DNA of 64,000 nt from Sphingomonadales bacterium (GTDB lineage: Bacteria; Pseudomonadota; Alphaproteobacteria; Sphingomonadales; Sphingomonadaceae), in assembly GCA_025362295.1 (NCBI GenBank), contig JANYGX010000009.1:1-64000 (forward strand), read 5' to 3'. Shown piece by piece: positions 61,874 to 64,000 of this stretch. The position numbers and the translations under genes were made by a program. The notes below the pieces were generated by a model. It did not search any database. It had not been told where the DNA came from and was given only the letters and a program-made list of their open reading frames with translations. Every line of letters begins with the position of its first letter. Positions within the stretch are counted from its first letter, which is position 1.

Positions 61874-64000
61874 ATGCCCATAGCAACACGGCGCTGGAGC
61901 CCAAATACACTGGTTCATCGCACACTGATCAGCTGGCGTGATCCGATAGTGCGGACTGCACTGCGCACAGCTCGGCTGGCGGCTGGCATTGCGTTGCTGG
62001 TTTTATTTTTGGCCAGCATGGTCGCGCTCATCAGCTTTTCCGCAAATGATCCATCGTGGAACACGGCCTCAGCGGGGCCGACATCAAATTGGCTGGGCGC
62101 CGTGGGGGCATACACCTCAGATGCTTTGTTGCAATGGCTTGGACTTGCGGCTGTGGCGCTGGTGTTGCCGATTGGTGTCTGGGGGTTGCGGTTGATGCGC
62201 AACAATGCGCATGAAGAGCAGCCTCTTTTGCCCAGAAATCGTGCGCGACTTGGTTGGCTGGTGCTGGCGATTGTGTTGCTGGCAACCGGGCTTGGCCTGC
62301 TGCCGCAAACAGCCCCTTTTGTTGCACCCGTGCTCAGCGGCTGGGGTGGCAGCCTTGGCGGCATCATGCGCAGCATGTTTGCTGGCATATTTGCGCGCGC
62401 TGAATGGATGCAATGGCTCTGGACACCAGCGCTGGTGCTATTGCCGGCAGGCTTGGTTGCCTTGCTTTGGGCACTGGCGTTTGAACGACAAAGCTTTGAC
62501 GGTGTCGCGCATCTGTTTAAAGCCATGGGACGTGCCGTGCGCCGACGGGTTCAACCGGAGCTGGCTGATGGTGATGATGTTGATGATGACGATGTGCCGG
62601 AGCCATTGAAGGGCAGCAACGGCCCCAGACCAAAAGTGCGGCGCGAACCCGGCATGGCAGAACCAAACCCCCGCGTTGTCACAAAAACCGAGAGCACCAA
62701 GCGAGGCCAGCGCGAAAGCAAGGAGCGCCAGGGTGCGCTTGCCCTTGGCGATGATTATGTGCTCCCGTCGCTTGATCTCCTCACCATACCACCCAAAGAG
62801 CGTGCCAAATCGCTCGACAGTGCCGCGCTTGAAAAAAATGCCCGTTTTCTGGAAACCGTGTTGCAGGATTTTGGTGTCGATGGCCGTATAGTCGAGGTGC
62901 GCCCCGGCCCAGTGGTAACCCTCTATGAACTGGAACCCGCTCCTGGCATCAAGGCCTCGCGCATTATTGGCCTTGCTGATGATATTGCGCGCTCGATGAG
63001 TGCAATCTCGGCGCGCGTTGCTGTTATCCCTGGTCGCAATGTGATTGGCATTGAGCTTCCCAACAAAAACCGCGACACGGTGTATCTGCGCGACCTGATG
63101 GCGAGCGACGCGTTTGAGGCGGTGAAGGGCCCGCTGCCGCTGGTGCTTGGAAAAAATATTTCTGGCGAACCCGTCATTGCTGATCTTGCCCCGATGCCGC
63201 ATTTGCTGATTGCCGGTGCCACTGGTGCTGGTAAATCTGTTGGCCTCAATGCTATGATTTTATCGCTGCTCTACCGGCTCACCCCGCGCCAATGCCGTTT
63301 TATCATGATCGATCCAAAAATGCTGGAACTGTCGATTTATGACGGGATCCCGCATCTTTTGGCACCCGTTGTCACAGAGCCAAAAAAAGCCATCGTGGCA
63401 TTGAAGTGGGCCGTGCGGGAAATGGATGAACGCTACGGCCGCATGTCAAAACTCGCTGTGCGCAACATTGCCCAGTTCAACGACCGCGTGCGGGAAGCCA
63501 AAAACCGTGGCCAGTCACTCTCTCGCAAAGTCCACACCGGCTATGATGATGGCGGCAAGCCGATTTATGAAGAGCAGCTGTTTGACTTTGAAGAATTGCC
63601 ACTGCTGGTGGTGATTGTCGATGAGCTTGCGGATCTGATGATGGTGGCCGGCAAGGAGATTGAATTCCTGATTCAGCGGCTGGCGCAAAAAGCCCGCGCG
63701 GCGGGTATTCACCTGATCCTTGCCACACAGCGCCCATCGGTGGATGTGATCACTGGCGTGATCAAGGCCAATCTGCCAACGCGGGTATCTTTTGCAGTGA
63801 CATCAAAAATCGACAGCCGCACCATTCTCAATGAACAGGGTGCCGAGCAACTGCTGGGGCGAGGCGACATGCTCTACATGCAGGGTGGACGTTTGTTGCA
63901 GCGTGTACACGGGCCACTGGTATCCGAAAGCGAAGTTGAAAAAGTGGCAGACCACTGGCGCGGACAGGGCATGCCGGATTATCTTGATCAGGTGACTGAA
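61874..64000 (+). CDS. ftsK: DNA translocase FtsK, N-terminal and motor part (truncated at window end)
   Basis: Divisome protein that pumps chromosome ends at the septum. The frame is open from the ATG at 61874 through the last base with 709 codons and no stop. Four membrane helices lie at about 33-56, 85-110, 120-142 and 175-200, then a basic/acidic linker, then the motor alpha and beta domains: Walker A GATGAGKSVG near 449, Walker B LLVVIVDELADLMM near 577, and the DEAD-like ATQRPSVDVITG near 617. The gamma KOPS-reading domain is beyond the window. Divergent from the UbiH-family gene. Confidence 0.95.
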   Translation, partial: MPIATRRWSPNTLVHRTLISWRDPIVRTALRTARLAAGIALLVLFLASMVALISFSANDPSWNTASAGPTSNWLGAVGAYTSDALLQWLGLAAVALVLPIGVWGLRLMRNNAHEEQPLLPRNRARLGWLVLAIVLLATGLGLLPQTAPFVAPVLSGWGGSLGGIMRSMFAGIFARAEWMQWLWTPALVLLPAGLVALLWALAFERQSFDGVAHLFKAMGRAVRRRVQPELADGDDVDDDDVPEPLKGSNGPRPKVRREPGMAEPNPRVVTKTESTKRGQRESKERQGALALGDDYVLPSLDLLTIPPKERAKSLDSAALEKNARFLETVLQDFGVDGRIVEVRPGPVVTLYELEPAPGIKASRIIGLADDIARSMSAISARVAVIPGRNVIGIELPNKNRDTVYLRDLMASDAFEAVKGPLPLVLGKNISGEPVIADLAPMPHLLIAGATGAGKSVGLNAMILSLLYRLTPRQCRFIMIDPKMLELSIYDGIPHLLAPVVTEPKKAIVALKWAVREMDERYGRMSKLAVRNIAQFNDRVREAKNRGQSLSRKVHTGYDDGGKPIYEEQLFDFEELPLLVVIVDELADLMMVAGKEIEFLIQRLAQKARAAGIHLILATQRPSVDVITGVIKANLPTRVSFAVTSKIDSRTILNEQGAEQLLGRGDMLYMQGGRLLQRVHGPLVSESEVEKVADHWRGQGMPDYLDQVTE

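Overview
The window is a contiguous piece of an alphaproteobacterial chromosome. The evidence is a partial 16S rRNA gene of alphaproteobacterial type at the left edge, the rpoN-hpf-ptsN order, a hisB-H-A-F-E cluster, MmcB, a class I PHA synthase with an intracellular PHB depolymerase, a gene-transfer-agent type holin and a near-perfect CtrA box. The large M23 peptidase and the 16S 5' end remind me of Sphingomonadales/Kordiimonadales, but the order cannot be fixed by eye. Almost everything looks like vertically inherited core genome. I see no insertion sequence, no prophage and no CRISPR array.

Layout. 1-840: 5' third of a 16S rRNA gene on the minus strand with its leader and promoter. 845-6759: M23 envelope peptidase, then a minus-strand block lptB-rpoN-hpf-ptsN (LPS export ATPase, sigma-54, ribosome hibernation, nitrogen PTS), then mmcB. 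6760-12693: amino-acid permease and the histidine operon hisB-H-A-F-[ATP-grasp]-hisE-HIT. 12828-15672: tRNA-Pro(UGG), nadA-nadC and a secreted RNase T2. 15605-20248: DUF4112 protein, mobA and both methylcrotonyl-CoA carboxylase subunits. 20291-25093: a vitamin B12 uptake operon, btuB-F-C-D, under a cobalamin riboswitch. 25285-28611: PHB depolymerase, yaaA, tRNA-Pro(GGG) and a Xre/RES toxin-antitoxin pair with a well-formed operator-promoter. 28651-32959: a DUF2207 membrane protein and an NMT1-type ABC importer. 33034-36988: an endolysin/holin pair of the gene-transfer-agent type, gamma-carbonic anhydrase, a 49-codon ORF, tyrS and an aminotransferase.

36992-42550: DUF4402-like secreted protein, dnaE, and an ECF sigma / anti-sigma / Spy-like operon. 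42671-50128: AlaC-type aminotransferase, phaC, a beta-helix protein, a DinG/Rad3-like helicase and SixA. 50145-52023: yggT-folD-marC. 52200-55471: a 959-residue protein that puts a beta-propeller between flagellin-like ends, followed by a small secreted protein. 55476-57940: ThiE-like protein, YggS, an L,D-transpeptidase and an unrecognised protein. 58196-60135: ribA (with a degenerate RibB-like half) and xth. 60136-60462: an unusual leader with a tandemly duplicated palindrome. 60463-64000: a UbiH-family hydroxylase and the first 709 codons of ftsK, cut by the window edge.

Themes. Many neighbours are joined by ATGA or TAATG overlaps (his, btu, nadA-C, sigma operon, yggT-folD-marC, dinG-sixA, gamma-CA to tyrS), so translational coupling is common. 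Storage polymer metabolism is split between phaZ and phaC. The most unusual items are the duplicated palindrome and double-operator promoter ahead of xth-ribA, the ATP-grasp enzyme inside the his operon, the FlaEY-like chimera, the holin/M15 endolysin pair, and the Xre/RES promoter with paired operators.
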